Shown: positions 12,889 through 25,715, numbered from the stretch's first letter. The stretch is 64,000 nucleotides of DNA from Pseudopithomyces maydicus (GCA_026873275.1 JANTUC010000013.1:1054001-1118000); one strand, 5' to 3'. Numbers and translations are program-made. The notes: generated by a model from the letters alone, not told the origin.

Positions 12889-14718
12889 ACATTTCCCGCA
12901 GATGCTGACGCCGCAACGCCGCCGTATTGCATATGTTCAGTCTTGCGGTCGGCAAGCCTTGTCTATTTCTTTGCACATGTGTACATGCAGGTCAATGTTC
13001 TATACCCGTGAGAGGTCCGCATATTGTATGTTTGTTCATACTTTTCCTTTGATGTTGGAGTTGGCGAGTGCACACGGCGTGGTTTATTGTTAGCGTACGA
13101 ATACATGCAACTTGAGATATAGTGTTTCCGCGTAGACAGCCGCGACATGGTACCTGCAGCCGTGAGCTAGGGAGAGCGAACCAAGGCCCGCAAGACGATG
13201 CCGCGTGGTTCGAGAAGCGTGGCAGATGTGGAGATGACAGGCGTGCGTTGGCACCAGCGGCGAGGTATCGGTACCTAGACGTGATGAGGAACGGGCCGTA
13301 AGGCGTCGTTATTGGCCCCTTCGAAAGTTGAAAGAAAGCTGCGCTTAGACGGTGCGCTTTAGCGTAGGAAAGGCATGCCAATGACAAGTCAAGACGCGGT
13401 TGGGTTCGTCTTCGATGGCTGCGTTGCGGAGGAAATGATGGGGGCGCAAGGAATGATTGGCAGGCAGCTGGCGTCCAGACCGAAGCCGCATTGTCGTTCT
13501 CGAGTCTCTCGGAACAGTTGCGACCGGCACGTTGAGGGGCCTGAAAAAGCAGGTAACCAGCACGAGGCACCCTCACGGTCCTCGCAGTGCCCAACCGTTG
13601 CGCAACCTTTGCCGTCCAGATGGTCGTCTCCAGACAGCCTGAAGATGGCGCGACCATCCGTTTCACCCAAAATACATAACCCCATCCCCCATCGTCGTCG
13701 CATCTAATTATACCTGATCCCCAAGGCATCGCATCGTTCGCGCCCACACAATAACCCAACACGACCACTTCCGCCCCACTGTCAAAACATGCATCCACTG
13801 ACAGCCGGGCTCATGGGCCGTTTCGACGTGTAGCCGCTATTGCGTGTCGATTGGCTGCAGATCATCTATTTCTGCGGGCGCTTATTCTCTTCGCAGCCAA
13901 TGGAATGCCGTTGTGGGTATGAACCACGGCACAGGCTCGCTGCAAGGCATATGGGTGAAATACCGGGATTATGTGGAGGGTGCGATTGGGCGCTTGGGGA
14001 GATGGGATGCTTTGTATATTATCACGGGGAGGAGACGGCGTGCGAGGGATGTTGGCCGGACCAAAGGTGTTGTTGCTGTCTTGTTATCATTGCGAACCAG
14101 GGTCGGGGCGAGGATCCCACGTTCACACAGCGCACGCTTCTTCTCATTCTATTCTTCGTCTTTTCATTTCTACTTCTTTCTTCACACTGCCGTTGCGAGT
14201 CGGAACCTTGACTGGTTTTCCGCACCTTGATTTTCCGGGGAAGCGAGGTCATGACAAGTGCCTGCTAGTCGGGCACTGAATAAAAATAATGGCGAAAGAG
14301 AAGAAAAGTTCATGGCTGGCCATATCAGTTGGATGCTGTGCATCCGAGAGAAGAGAATCCATTGATGAAGATGGTCGTGGCGATGTATTGAAGGCTGTCG
14401 GTATGTTTACTTTTGATTCTTCTCTCCTCCCCGGCGCACTATTGTTCAAAGACAATCACTGCTCCATCAACACCGACATTGTTTGGACTCTTTCTCTCAC
14501 GCCGACGACAACCTCACTGGATCACGTCTTCTTCTTCGGTGTCTTGGTGGCTTTCCCGTTCTTGTTGACTCGCAACCAACCGCTTGCCATCCCCCTTAAT
14601 CTGGCTAATTACGACCAACCCGTCACGCAATTATGACCTGCATACACGACCACACAGCCCTCGCGCGTCATCATGCATATCATCAATAATCTAACCACCA
14701 TATACAGACTACTCGGAC
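12889..14718. other. Intergenic, no supported gene
   Basis: This 1.8-kb stretch lies between the TMEM184-like gene and the next plus-strand gene. It has many short overlapping open frames on both strands (the longest on the minus strand at about 12992-13798), but none has a recognisable domain or coherent composition. A pyrimidine-rich stretch around 14130-14190 and CT-rich sequence up to 14560 could belong to the promoter or leader of the gene at 14719. Confidence 0.5.
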
Positions 14719-16536
14719 ATGAAAATATGCTACGACCAACCGAAGACTGTAGAGCTTCCGCGCGCGGAGCCTGTCTCGCCACGTCCAGCAACCAGTCAAT
14801 CTGTCAGCCGTCATGTCTCACAATGGGTCGCTACTAGCCGTGATTTTGCCTCTCGTGCATCATCAAGAGCAAGTGTCCACACCCTGACACGACCGAGGAA
14901 GTCGCATTCGAAAATCAGGCGACTCAGTATCAGCGGCCCAACGGACTTTCGACATGATAGTGGTTACGATGGTGCAGAGGGGATGCAAAGTATGCTAGAC
15001 GACGCATCTGAGCCCATACGGCGACGTCGAAGCTTCAGGCCTTTAGAGTTGTCGATATATTTGCCTGACGGAAGACTATCACCACTTCCAGATTTCGAGT
15101 TCGATGAATGGGGTGAGATGCCGCAGATGCCTGCAGAAGCAATCGTCCGCAATCGAGATTCACGAACGAACTCCATAACGCTGGATCCTGCCACGTCGTC
15201 ATATCTAGTTCAAAGAAAACCCGTCGGGTCTGGATCCCGACGATCCAGCGTACAAAGTACGCAATCAGTGCAGTCGCGACCGCTGTCTGGGACCTTATCA
15301 ACAATACCTCTCTTGCAGCAAGAACGCAAGAGTCAGGCAGAGTCAACGCGAAGTAGTACCCCAAGTCAACTACAACGGCGTGGTACACTCTCCCCGCCGC
15401 GAATGCTGTCTCGTCTTCCATCTCCCTCTCGAGCTCGGTCTAACACTGCTCCTACTAGACCAGCTAGCCTTCGTCGAGTAAAGACAGACGTCGATGAAGC
15501 AATACGAGAGCTAAATACAATCGTGGAAGAACGCAGGGCAGATGCATACCGGTCACGCAATCAGTCTCCTGCCTTCACCAACAGGCCTCCACCATCACCC
15601 TCATCACATGTTCCAGCAATCGCACCTTTGCTTAGGATGCATGTACGTTCGGAGACCCTATCAGATATCGGCTCCGCGTTTTCGGTACCACTGGCTACAA
15701 AACCATTACCCCCTCCACCTCCTCCAGGGTTTGGTCAATTGCCGAGAAGACTAACACTCGCTCCTCCATCTCGCACATTCAGTGGACCTCTCGACTCCAA
15801 CCCCATAACTCCACCTACACCTACTGTTCCCACCCCGACAACTCCAATCCATCGTCTTGGTGCTTGGATTAAACGTTCTCTTCCCACCACGCCCTCCCTC
15901 AAATCGCCCGCATCGACTTCGACTTCCAAACCCTCAACACCAAAGTCCGCAGGCACACGATCCTTCTATCTATGCGAGGTCCAACCTCCACTACCACCAT
16001 CTTCGCGACCTTCGTCGGCAGGGTCAAGGACGATCGTCCACTCGCGTCACACCAGCGCCGAGACTGCTACAGTAACGTTGATGTCTACTAGCTCTTACCC
16101 TAGTACACCATCTCTTTCCTCTTCGCCTCGCCACTCACCACACTCGTCAATCCACTCTGTCCGCTCTATCAAGATGCTCGCTTCCTCTCCCCCAACGGAC
16201 AAGCACCCCCTCGAACGCGAGTCCCTTCCTCCGCCTGCCCGTATCAGCCTCCTCAAAGGAACAGGGAAGACGCGACGGGTTCCTGCTCCGCTCGTTCTTG
16301 CGAAGGAAAAGGAGATGCTCATCGAGGCAAGTCTTGGGAGCGCAAGGAGCGTCGCCAGCATGAATAGTCGAAGCAGTAGAGTGAGCGAGCTACGCAGGGG
16401 AAGGGAGAGCTTGAAGCCGCCGCCGAGCCCTAATTATGGGATTCTGAGAGGCATGGAGATTGGAGCGAGGCAGGAGGGTGTGAGCCAACATTTGGGAATG
16501 CTGCCCAGCCCGGGGGCTGTTGGAGTTGCGTTCTAA
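14719..16536 (+). CDS. Ser/Pro-rich disordered protein of unknown function
   Basis: Single open frame of 605 residues that I do not recognise functionally. The composition is strongly Ser/Pro/Arg/Thr and looks disordered. There are many SP/TP dipeptides (possible proline-directed kinase sites), a poly-proline stretch (PLPPPPPPGFG) at about residue 330, and an ISGPTDFRH motif at 71-79 of a kind seen in other fungal low-complexity proteins. A short predicted helix (VDEAIRELNTIVEERRADAY) lies near residues 257-276, and a basic segment (GRESLKPPPSPNYGILRG) near the C-terminus. No signal peptide or membrane segment is seen. The frame stays open upstream of the ATG into a possible acceptor (TATACAG before 14707), so a 5' exon may be missing. 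It could be a scaffold or signalling protein, which is inference only. Confidence 0.75.
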   Translation: MKICYDQPKTVELPRAEPVSPRPATSQSVSRHVSQWVATSRDFASRASSRASVHTLTRPRKSHSKIRRLSISGPTDFRHDSGYDGAEGMQSMLDDASEPIRRRRSFRPLELSIYLPDGRLSPLPDFEFDEWGEMPQMPAEAIVRNRDSRTNSITLDPATSSYLVQRKPVGSGSRRSSVQSTQSVQSRPLSGTLSTIPLLQQERKSQAESTRSSTPSQLQRRGTLSPPRMLSRLPSPSRARSNTAPTRPASLRRVKTDVDEAIRELNTIVEERRADAYRSRNQSPAFTNRPPPSPSSHVPAIAPLLRMHVRSETLSDIGSAFSVPLATKPLPPPPPPGFGQLPRRLTLAPPSRTFSGPLDSNPITPPTPTVPTPTTPIHRLGAWIKRSLPTTPSLKSPASTSTSKPSTPKSAGTRSFYLCEVQPPLPPSSRPSSAGSRTIVHSRHTSAETATVTLMSTSSYPSTPSLSSSPRHSPHSSIHSVRSIKMLASSPPTDKHPLERESLPPPARISLLKGTGKTRRVPAPLVLAKEKEMLIEASLGSARSVASMNSRSSRVSELRRGRESLKPPPSPNYGILRGMEIGARQEGVSQHLGMLPSPGAVGVAF

Positions 16537-17655
16537 GGAGGCGTCGGTAAAATACAGGGCGCTGGTGAAGATCAAGGCGTTAGGAATGGGTCGGCTGATG
16601 TGGCACAGTTGTGTTGGATGGGAAGGCTGCGGAGGAATCGTGGATGGGTAAAGGACGGGTAAAGGATGGACATGGATTTTTCTTGGGCGCAGCAGCATAT
16701 ACCCCTCGCCGACAGTGTTATGAGGCGAACGCTGCTGCGCCTGTCTGTTTTCCCTTCGTGGCTTTTTCGCCGAGGAAGCCTATATACCGTAGATAGCTTG
16801 TAGTTGATTTAGTAATGGACGTCAGTAGGCTAGGGATAACCTCGGTGCCCCCTCTTCGCACTTGAGCTTCTTTCGTATAGGCGTATAGCCACTAGATCAA
16901 TTAACCCAATGAAGAAGAAACAGAGCGCCGCGCGAAGCGTGTATCATGTGAGTGGGCCTGTATTTAGAGCGATTTACAGACATCTGACAGAATTTTGACA
17001 GGAGACTATCGACTCGATGCATATGACTTGGAAGTAGTTCATCCCAAATCCTTGACGAGAGGTTACATTACGTCAATTTTGCATGCCGAACGTATAGCAA
17101 CAAAAATATTCCGACGCTGTCTCCGCTATTCTAACACGTTTTCGGGAGCTAAGGTCGGTAATACAAACCGTCTGATGTAGTGGTTAATGACCCATGCCAC
17201 TGTGGGGAAGCGAACAGATTAAAGGCCAAGAATGTGGGGAAAGAGCCATGGATATTCCTGTGAGCATCTAACGCGTGAAACTGCCAATTCTCTGCATTGG
17301 GTGGAGTAGAAGATCGTGGCCGTCGTTGTCATGAAATTGATTGGCCATGGTCCGTTTCAACTACCTTTTAGTACCACGACTCTCCGAAACGACAATATAG
17401 CTACAATCAACGCGGCTAAAAATGAAACAAACGCTGAAAGCAATTGGTGCATTAAGTCAAAATATGAGGAGAATCCACAATATGCACACGGGTGATAATC
17501 GATCGCCAAGAGATCGAGTACGGAGAATTCCCGGTCTCTTTTCTTGTTCAGCGTTATAAAACTCAAAGCAACCATCGACTTGAGGTAGAACAATCGTGTC
17601 TATCGAACGCTTCACTCCTCTTCACCAGAATCAACATACAAGCAACTCGTTCACC
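16537..17655. other. Intergenic, no supported gene
   Basis: This 1.1-kb gap has no convincing coding sequence. It becomes more AT-rich from about 16950. The 100 bp before 17656 holds the TATA-like site of the next gene. Confidence 0.5.
17555..17561 (+). promoter_or_regulatory. TATA-like box of the secreted hydrolase gene
   Basis: TATAAAA lies 95 nt upstream of the ATG at 17656, a plausible core-promoter position for a fungal gene. Confidence 0.45.
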
Positions 17656-18616
17656 ATGAAGTTCCACGCTTTCTCATTGCTTGCTTTCTCTGCTGCTACT
17701 CTTGCGTCACCGGTCGAGAAGAGACAGAATGGCAGTGGCAAATATGGCGCAGTACGTGTCCTAGATACATCCAAAGCTTTTCACAATATGAGGAAGACTA
17801 ACATACAATGCAGGTACAGAAGACCGAGTCGAGTCTCCAAGGACACACCATCTACATGCCACAATCAGCTCCTTCGAGCCTCAAACTTCCGGTCCTCGTA
17901 TGGGGCAACGGTGGCTGCGGCGCTGATGGAACGGCAAACGCTTTGTTCCTCAAGCAGGTCGCTTCTTACGGCTATTTGGCCATTGCCTCTGGTGCCCCTG
18001 GACAGCAGGGTGGAACAACTGCCGCGATTATGAAGCAGTCTATCGACTGGGCTACATCCAACGCCGGAAAGGGCGCTTATGCCAATGTAGATGCTTCCAA
18101 GATCATGGCTGCCGGCTTTAGCTGTGGTGGTGTTGAAGCGTACGCTCAAATCTACGACTCGCGCGTCGACACGATTGGCATCTTCAGCTCTGGACTGCTC
18201 GAGAACCAGACAGCCGCAAAGACTTTTACCAAGCCCATTCTCTATGTGATGGGTGGAACTGGCGACATTGCTTACGCAAATGTGAGTTTTCCGTCCTGAG
18301 GTCATTGGCAGCGGCGCAATCGATCTTGGGCCCATTCACTTCCGTGCAAGGATTCACTGACACGTATATACAGGGTGAAAGGGATTACAACAACCTTCCC
18401 TCCGGCACCCCATCGTGGAAGGGAAACCTTCCTTTGGGCCACGGTGGAGACTTGTTCTCGGCAAACGGTGGACGTTTCGGCAAGGCAGGCATCAACTGGC
18501 TGGAATACCTCTTCCGAGGCGACGCGACCGCCAAGGCCTACTTCAACGGCGGCTCTTCGGCTGATCAATGGCAAGCTGTGAGCAAGTCGCTTGATAAGCT
18601 ACCATCTTTCTCTTGA
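17656..18616 (+). CDS. Secreted alpha/beta-hydrolase-like protein
   Basis: Three exons (17656-17751, 17814-18281, 18374-18616) give 268 residues. The N-terminus is a clear signal peptide, MKFHAFSLLAFSAATLA, followed by a dibasic KR at 22-23 that fits Kex2-type processing. The mature protein looks like a small alpha/beta hydrolase. It has an LPVLVWGNGGCG strand and loop near residues 57-68 and a nucleophile elbow GFSCGG with Ser135. A candidate acid is Asp183 (GGTGDIAYAN) and a candidate base is His211 (PLGHGGDLF). One N-glycosylation sequon (NQT) is present. The substrate is unknown; related folds include esterases, chlorophyllase-like enzymes and polyester hydrolases. The two introns (62 and 92 nt) start with GTACGT and GTGAGT. 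The catalytic assignment is inferred from motif positions only. Confidence 0.85.
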
Positions 18617-20819
18617 GGGCATGTGCAGTGGAGGATAAGCTGATGTGATCATGTGTTAACTGAGCGTTGAGATCTGTAAATATTTCAATAAAATACTCCA
18701 AACCCAGGAAATCTTCTTCGTGCCATGTGATTTACGCCTTCGGGAGTATACTTCCTTTACTATCAAAGGTGAGAAAAATCACGGACTGAGAATTGTTAGT
18801 TTTAAAATTAGGTAGATCTATCTTACTCCTATTTCAACTGCTAGCGTCATCGACCAAGGTAATTAATACAAATGATTTTACCATCTATTTGTGATACAAA
18901 TTGACAGTTAGGCATTTTTGGCATTCATATAGTGGAGACATATCAAGTCCGAAAAAACGAAATATTGCTACCAGTAGCATGGCTCTGCCCGCATCACCTA
19001 TAGGAAGCGCGTGCAGACACATTTACACTTCATAGAACACTTACACTAAGCCCAAAGGCAAAGATTCCAAATTAAAAGGCTTTAAGGCCATTCCACGGTG
19101 CCAAGTCACTAAAGGCGTCGGTTTCATAGTCATGTGCTGACCTCAGCATGCATCTTCCCGCTCACGGCTCGCAACGTAGATTCCACGTTGGGGACTCTTC
19201 ACCGATACTTCAGACTGTATCCTTCGACATGTTCCCATCTCTTCATTGGTGACTCCTTCAGCCCATTGTCATCAGGCCACCTACAAGTGCTCCTCTAAAT
19301 ATTCCTTCGTACACCACTGCCATCCTTCGCGAGGTCCACGTAACGTCACGTGCTCTCTCCACACCACCAACGTTCCAAGGTTAGTCCGACTTCCTCACTC
19401 GGTGCTGATGCATCAAGACCCACTACCGTCCCACAATAGGCAAAGTCCGGATGGTCAAGATAGAAACACCTCGCGGGCGCTAAGCGGACACAGCCGCCCT
19501 AAAACACGATCCTTCGCGCAGCAGCCGTCCAAACAGACACTATCCGTCCGCGGAGGCGTACGACTCCACTCCTCATCGTGTGGGGCAAAACTCGTCACAA
19601 GGTGACCTATGCTTGCATTTCGGTGCATAGGCGTGCAGTTGGTATCTACTTTGAATGCATGAACGCGCAGGCAGAATGAGATCAATAACCTGCTTATGCG
19701 CGGACGTTCAGTGCGCATCCGAGCACGATAGTGGCGCTATCATGCTGTGTGACCATCGAGAGCATGAGACAGACTCATACATGGCGATTTGGGCCCTGTG
19801 GCCTTAACAGGTGACAGATAAGGTAGCTTGAATGCGGCGGGCCAGGGCGGAAGTGCGCCTCACTTACGCGGACATGAAAAGTACTGCGCCCTCGTACATG
19901 GACAAATGCACCCAGTGTTGCCTGGCGCAGTTAATTCGATGCCTGTCGAGTATAGCCTCGCATTAATTCACACGAAATCAACGTGGGAAAGGAAAGCAGC
20001 ATACTTGTCTGCTTAGGTTCTCGATATGGGTATCATGATCAAATATATATTAGGAGTACAGGAAGTGGGAATCTTGAAAAACACGGACAAACAGCAAATG
20101 AGAGAGAAAAGTCAAAGGCATACAACAAGACCCATATGCGACCCTGCTATGAATGCCTGAGGCAGCTATTAATGTGTGGCCTAATCCTAAACCCAGAAAA
20201 TGACGTAAGCACTGAAACATCGTTAATGAATGGATCGAATCGTAATAGATCATGAAAAGAACGAAGCAAAATGCAAAGTATATGGTAAAGGAAAAGGGTA
20301 ATCAAGAGAGTCAAAACGAACGCCGAAGAAAATGCAGTGTCATCCGTATCAAGCCCATGTTGTCCGATATGCGGTCCCAGTCAGACGATGCGAACATGCA
20401 TCACCAGACTCTATATCCATACGCCGTGGTCCGATGAGTGTATAGAGTGGTCCTGATAAGAAATATCCATGATGAAACGACGTAAATCTCAAACGCCGCC
20501 TGCCGGGGTATTGTGTGTATGATGTAATCCAAAGTCAGCCGATGAAAAGGCTCCATAGAATCCAGAGCTGACGCCGAGAGATGAAAGCGACTGATCAATA
20601 ATGAAGGAAACTCAATGAAGCAAGGGCGAGGGGAGCGCTACGGCGCGAGGCAGACTATCGAGGAGGAGATGGTGTGGTGGAAGTTGCGCTATACCGCTAT
20701 TGGTTTGGCGCCAAAGGATCATGAGGACGTTGAAGATCACCCGACGCGCATACTCAGCACCATTGTTGAGCACGAAGATGATCTTCTCCACTCCACTCTG
20801 TATCTCGAAACTTCTCTTG
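18617..20819. other. Intergenic between convergent hydrolase and medA genes
   Basis: This 2.2-kb stretch holds the 3' flanks of two convergent genes (hydrolase on plus, medA on minus). Apart from the poly-A signal near 18687 nothing specific is seen. The open frames at 19246-19605 and 19828-20255 lack domains. Confidence 0.5.
18687..18692 (+). terminator. Polyadenylation signal AATAAA
   Basis: A canonical AATAAA lies 71 nt after the stop codon of the secreted hydrolase gene, in AT-rich sequence. Confidence 0.5.
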
Positions 20820-23082
20820 CTACACCTGTGTGGTACGTTGCCCATACTGCTGGTATGGGTTGTCGGCTGAGATTTGGTTCAGCTCGGGTGTGACGTCTGA
20901 GCGTTGCATTGGGATTGGTTGTGTGGCTGCAGGGACATTCGTCGCGGAAGGATTCTGGAGGTAGCTATAATCCCAAGACTCGCGTCCTTGAGTAAGCCCT
21001 GTTGTGTATTGCGGTACCTGGTGACGAGACGCGGTCGCCCACTGACTCATAACCTGTCCCGTGGGTCCTCGCGGCGCCATCGATAGGTTGTGGCCTGCTG
21101 ATCCATCCATGCCCGCTGACGTCCTTGGATTGGGAGAAAGACTTGTTGAATGTATGCTTGGTGTATACGCAGCTGAAGCTACGGAGCTAGAGACCGATCG
21201 TGGAGAGGTATTGCGATGTACATCTCCAGTCGATTGCGATATAGGAAGGGGGACATAGCTCGAGGAACCCACAGGATGAGATCCGGCGCCAGCTGTGGAC
21301 GAATAATTTGCGGTCTAGACATAATCAACATATAAAGAACCATTACATACGGGAATTACTTACATATTTGCTGATGATCTTTTTGAGCGCGTGGGCGAGA
21401 ATCTTCCATGGAAATACTTTCACGTCCTTCTCTATGTTGCGTGGTTTGGGGTTAGGAAAACCCATGATCACCTTGAAGAACTCTTCACTGTCTGACTTGG
21501 CTTTCGATACAGTGAGGGGGCGGAAACCTTCCAAGTTGCGTCGAATGCGATTCTTTTCTTCGACAGTGAACCTTACATTGACCAACTGCTCTAGCAGGTA
21601 GATCGTATCTACACTGGTAATGAAACATTCATCTTTCTCTTCCCAATAGATGCAACTAACACAGATGCTGCGCTGCTGTCTTGTCTCTAGAGTTATGGGA
21701 GCAAACGAGGTAGTGATGGTACTACCAGATTGCGATCTTTTGAATTCGACAAGTCGACGTTGAGCATCTCGCTCTTCCTGGGTCCATCCATCGACCATTG
21801 TATCAAGATCTCCCTCGATTTTGAGGACGGCTTTCGTGGGATACATTAAGTAAGGGTTGAAAGGCTGACCCGTAGGCGCATTTGAAGACTGCGGCAGTGT
21901 CGTTGCCCGGACCAACACAGGAGTCGGGAGGGCCGAAGGAGACGATTGCACAGTGGGCCGGGTGGGCGTTACGGCGATTGAAGCAGGGCTTCTAACGCTC
22001 TGCCCCAGCGGAGCATATTGGTTATATGTCGATAAGTTAGGCGACATTTGTGGAGGCTTCATTTCGTTCTGTGTGATGTTACTGCCGGAAGGAACAGCAT
22101 ACAGGCTCTGCTGGGAGATCTGGGGGGTATAGGTCTGTTTAGTAACGTCGTAGCCACTCCCATACCCATACGTGTTGGACAGTGAGGAGCGGGCTGGAAG
22201 TGGTGATACCGATGCCGCTGAATATGTGCTTGACATGGATCGCGGCTTTGCTTGGAAGCGCATGGAGTTTGTACGTTTTGCTGTATGAGCCGGATAGTCT
22301 TGATCATCGGTGTAATCGCTCGAATGTTTGCGCTTCAGTCTCGCGACCTCTGGCGACGCTTGGTATTGAGGCATGTCGTTGAAGGTAAATCTCCCAGCAT
22401 TTACCTGGCTCTGGAGGTGGCCGTTCCTGTCCTCCATTTGCAGCTTCAGCATCATTGTCGGATCGAAGGAGTTTGTGAGTGGGAACGGAGGAACTTCGAC
22501 ACTGAGGGCATAGTGGTAGTACTCGTCATCGTGCTCTACCTTTTGGAGTGTGGCGTCACACTTCCTCATGCCGAACATGACTGCAAATTTTGACTGGTCT
22601 GCCTCGAGATCGAAGGCTGTTCTGAGTTGAAGGATAACAGTCGACCCAGCAACACCTTGTGAGGGAGAAACGGACTCGCTTATTTCGGACTCAGTGAGGG
22701 CATAGGTATGAGAGTGACGAGACTTGGGATCAATAAAAGAGGATTCGGCTGGGAAACCTGTGCCGCGTGACTCGTATGTCGAACTAGGGATAAAAGGTAT
22801 TTCTACGTTTGTAGACTCATGGGATAAACGCGCGGGCGCGTCGGTGTATTGAGAGGCGAATGAAGGCTGTGCAATGCCCCCGTAGCTCGGAACCTGATTC
22901 GGTCTTGTGGCTTCGGCGTCTGGATGGGTGGGATGGTCAGTAAAACTGCTAAGCGTACTCACGTGGGACCCGACCGGGTTCATCCGACCAGGCGGTGGCA
23001 TCTGCCCTGTCCATCCCGTCATCTGAGCCGCACCGCACTTACCATACACATATTGCTCATGGCTTTTCTGGTAACCAGACAT
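20820..23082 (-). CDS. medA: Medusa (MedA) family developmental regulator
   Basis: Homologue of MedA, a regulator of conidiophore development, adhesion and virulence in Aspergillus and Fusarium (family knowledge). Exons on the minus strand: 23082-23043, 22919-21364 and 21314-20820, about 696 residues. The conserved C-terminal domain (DUF7082, about residues 365-532) is unmistakable, with MVDGWTQEERDAQRRLVEFK, SICVSCIYWEEKDECF, NRIRRNLEGFRPLTVSKAK and PRNIEKDVKVFPWKIL. A conserved N-terminal region (GSTVILQLRTAFDL, then FAVMFGMRKCDA) lies at about residues 95-190. The rest is Ser/Pro/Gln-rich and disordered. The last intron (21363-21315, 49 nt, GTAAGT) is certain. The first (23042-22920, 123 nt) starts with GTAAGT and has a TACTGAC branch site. 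It keeps the frame if retained, which would add 41 residues. The start at 23082 is the only in-frame ATG before the donor. Confidence 0.87.
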
Positions 23083-24763
23083 GGACGACAGTTTGGCAGT
23101 CCACGCAGCTGGAACCAGCGGACCGCTTCCAAGTTCTTGATTGTATTGCGCTAAGAAGTGCTCAGAGCTATGGAAATTTCCGCCTACAGAGAAGGGCGTG
23201 CGGTCGCTATCAGGCTGCGCTCAGGATCACATTAGCAGGCAAACACTTGGGGGCTCGTTTTGCAGGCAGCAGCAGGTAACAGGGTGGCTTGGCGTCCGCA
23301 TGCTGGTCGAAAACCAAGGACGAGGAAAGAAGATGACGCACCTGATAGCTAGATTCTACTGTGCAGGCCAGCTTGACGGTGTTTTGAGGTTGCTGAGGTC
23401 AAGCGTAAAGGACGAGTTCGTACAGTTCCAGCACCGACCAGGAACGGGGCGGAACATGCAAGGGTCCGAGTTGGAGGATGAGAGATTTCGACAGTCAACC
23501 TGACGAAAGGATCTCGGCACTCGCAAGTGCTGCGACAGGTGTACAGTAAAGGCTGGTTGGAAAGGAACAGAAGGCTGTTGTCGTGGGTCGTATAACCAAT
23601 GAGACGAGCAAAAGAGGTCTCCCTAGAGACAGGTGATTCGAGTGTTTGAACAGTCGATTCATCCGGGGATCAGGGGGTCTTTGAATGTCTGTCTTCAACA
23701 CAGTGGGTCCTACTTTGCTCCCGATGCAACTCAGACAGCAACAAAGTGGTGGCGACGAAAGCGGGGGAATGAAGCGATGCAGCGGTAGCAAACCCGACTG
23801 AATCAGAGCAAATGCCAGTTCTGAAATGAAGGTGAGCGAGATGATTTGAGACGCGACTTGCATGGACCCGCAAATCGATGTGACTGGCGGGACGTGACTT
23901 ACATGATGGACAAAGAGAGCGAGACATGAGGCCAGGGCTGGGCAGTAGAATGCAGGGCTGGGCAAACAACTTGCAGTGCGGAACGAAAAAGAACTATGAA
24001 GCTTGGGGGAAGCTATGACTGCGGAGAAGAGGTGTTAATACGAAAAGCAGGATGAAGGAGCAGAGGCAACGGTGCACCCAGGGCGGCGGGAGGTGGTGGG
24101 ATTGGCCTTTCAAGCAGACGACTAGGCAGCGGATATGCAAGGAAGAGGGTGCAGGCTTGCCTCTAGAGGGCTCGGATGACTCTTGGTGATTACCGAATCC
24201 GCCGGTGTGGTAGACTACTAGGGCAGTGAGTGCTAGAGCACGCCTCTCAAGCCCGCTAATCTTACCGTTGCGCACCACGTCGCCCAGTGCCTGACAGACC
24301 AGGATGGCTAAAAAAGTCACAAGCGGCAGGACGGTAGCGGGCGGCTGGACCCCGTGCGTTGAGGCTCTGTTGGCGGCCCAGGATGGCGCAGTAGGCTGGT
24401 CGGATGTAAGCTCAGCTGCACGGCGGCCTCCCAGGGCGTGGACGGCGCAGCGAAGGAGCTGGGGACACGAGCAAGTGAGACGGGCTCTGGAAAGAATGAA
24501 AGCAGCAGAGACTGCAATTCCCACAGCAGACGGGAGCGGCGAGATGCTGGGGGATGGACCGGGCTCTCAGACCAGAGCAGGCCAGCGCAGATCAGAGCAG
24601 GGAGCGAGAATGTGGAGGGCCAGGGCCAATGCGCCGAAACCGCGCGTCCGTGAGGCGTTCAGGGCGGAAGATAACGTAGAGCTGGGAAGAGTGCAAACGA
24701 GAGGCAGGTATGCGGGGCTTGGAGCGGCGTGGGTGAATGTCGATGTTTGGGGTGAATGGGGGG

Positions 24764-24781
24764 AGAGGAGGAGGAGGAGGA
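24764..24781. repeat. GAG triplet repeat
   Basis: A purine-rich run of GAG triplets within the GC-rich region upstream of medA. Confidence 0.7.
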
Positions 24782-25210
24782 AAGGGGGCACGGGGCGAGA
24801 AAGGCAGAGGCAGGCGCGAGTGAGAGCAGGTAGAAGGGTGTTATACAGGCGACGACTTGTTGGGTGAGCATCAGCATGGCTACTCGGGTGCTCTGGGAGC
24901 AAGTGAAGGGCATGCATGCACGCATGGTGGAGCGATCTGAGGGCAGCGCCACAGCACGGAGAAGGCTGGGGCGCGGGGGCACCGTCCAAGGCGTCCAAAC
25001 GAGCCAATGCTCGGAGAGGGCTGGCCGGAGCGCGCTGGACGCTGGACGCAGAGCGAGCAAGTGCAGGAAGGGAGGCAGACGGAGAGACTGGAGTGTGGTG
25101 AGCAGCAGCGCAGGCAAGCGAAGACGATCGGGCATCTATTCCTGGAGTGGCTTGCAGCAACCTTAAATGCGACCCCTGCTGCAACTCCAAAAGCCACCCC
25201 CAGGCGCGCG

Positions 25211-25297
25211 AGGAGGAGGAGCAGCAGCAAGCAGCAAGCAGCAGGAGCAGGAGCAGCAGCAGCGGCGGCGGCGGTAGCAGGAGGACAGCAGCAGCAG
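25211..25297. repeat. Interrupted CAG/GGC triplet repeat tract
   Basis: Nearly 90 bp of GAG, CAG and GGC triplets with small interruptions (AGCAGCAAGCAGCAAGCAGC, then GGC units). It reads as poly-Gln/Ala/Ser in several frames, which explains the long spurious open frames around it. Confidence 0.8.
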
Positions 25298-25715
25298 TGC
25301 GCCGGCACAGCAAGCAGCACGCAAAGGGCGCGGCTCGAGGGCTGGCGGCTTGCGGCTTGCGGCTTGAGGCCTCGCCGTGGCACGCTGGGCGTTCTTGCAT
25401 CCATGCTGGACGCGCCTGCCCGTCGCGCCGGTCTGGCTCACCTCAGGAGGCAAGAGCGGCCAGGCCAGCGAGCAGCTGCGACCGACGGGCGCGCGCCTTC
25501 CGGACAAACGACACTGACGGCGGGTTCCTGCCTGGCTGCAAGTGCACCCACGATGCATCTGCAGGGTGCCATTGCCCGCGCTGGCTGCCACCTACTTTCT
25601 CTCCTATCCTTTCTCGCCCCCCTCCAGTCTGCGTCCAGTGGCATCTAGTGCCTGCTCGTCTTGCCCCACGCCGCCCACGCCGCTGGTGCGCTTCTGCCAC
25701 GGCCTCTGCCTCTCT

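Noticed and set aside
12992..13798. 268-codon minus-strand open frame
   Set aside because: No domain or coherent composition; it overlaps other frames, and the region reads as promoter or intergenic DNA.
23019..23042. Very short intron GTAAGT..GCTCAG (20 nt) in medA
   Set aside because: Too short to splice; the 123-nt version with a branch site is preferred.
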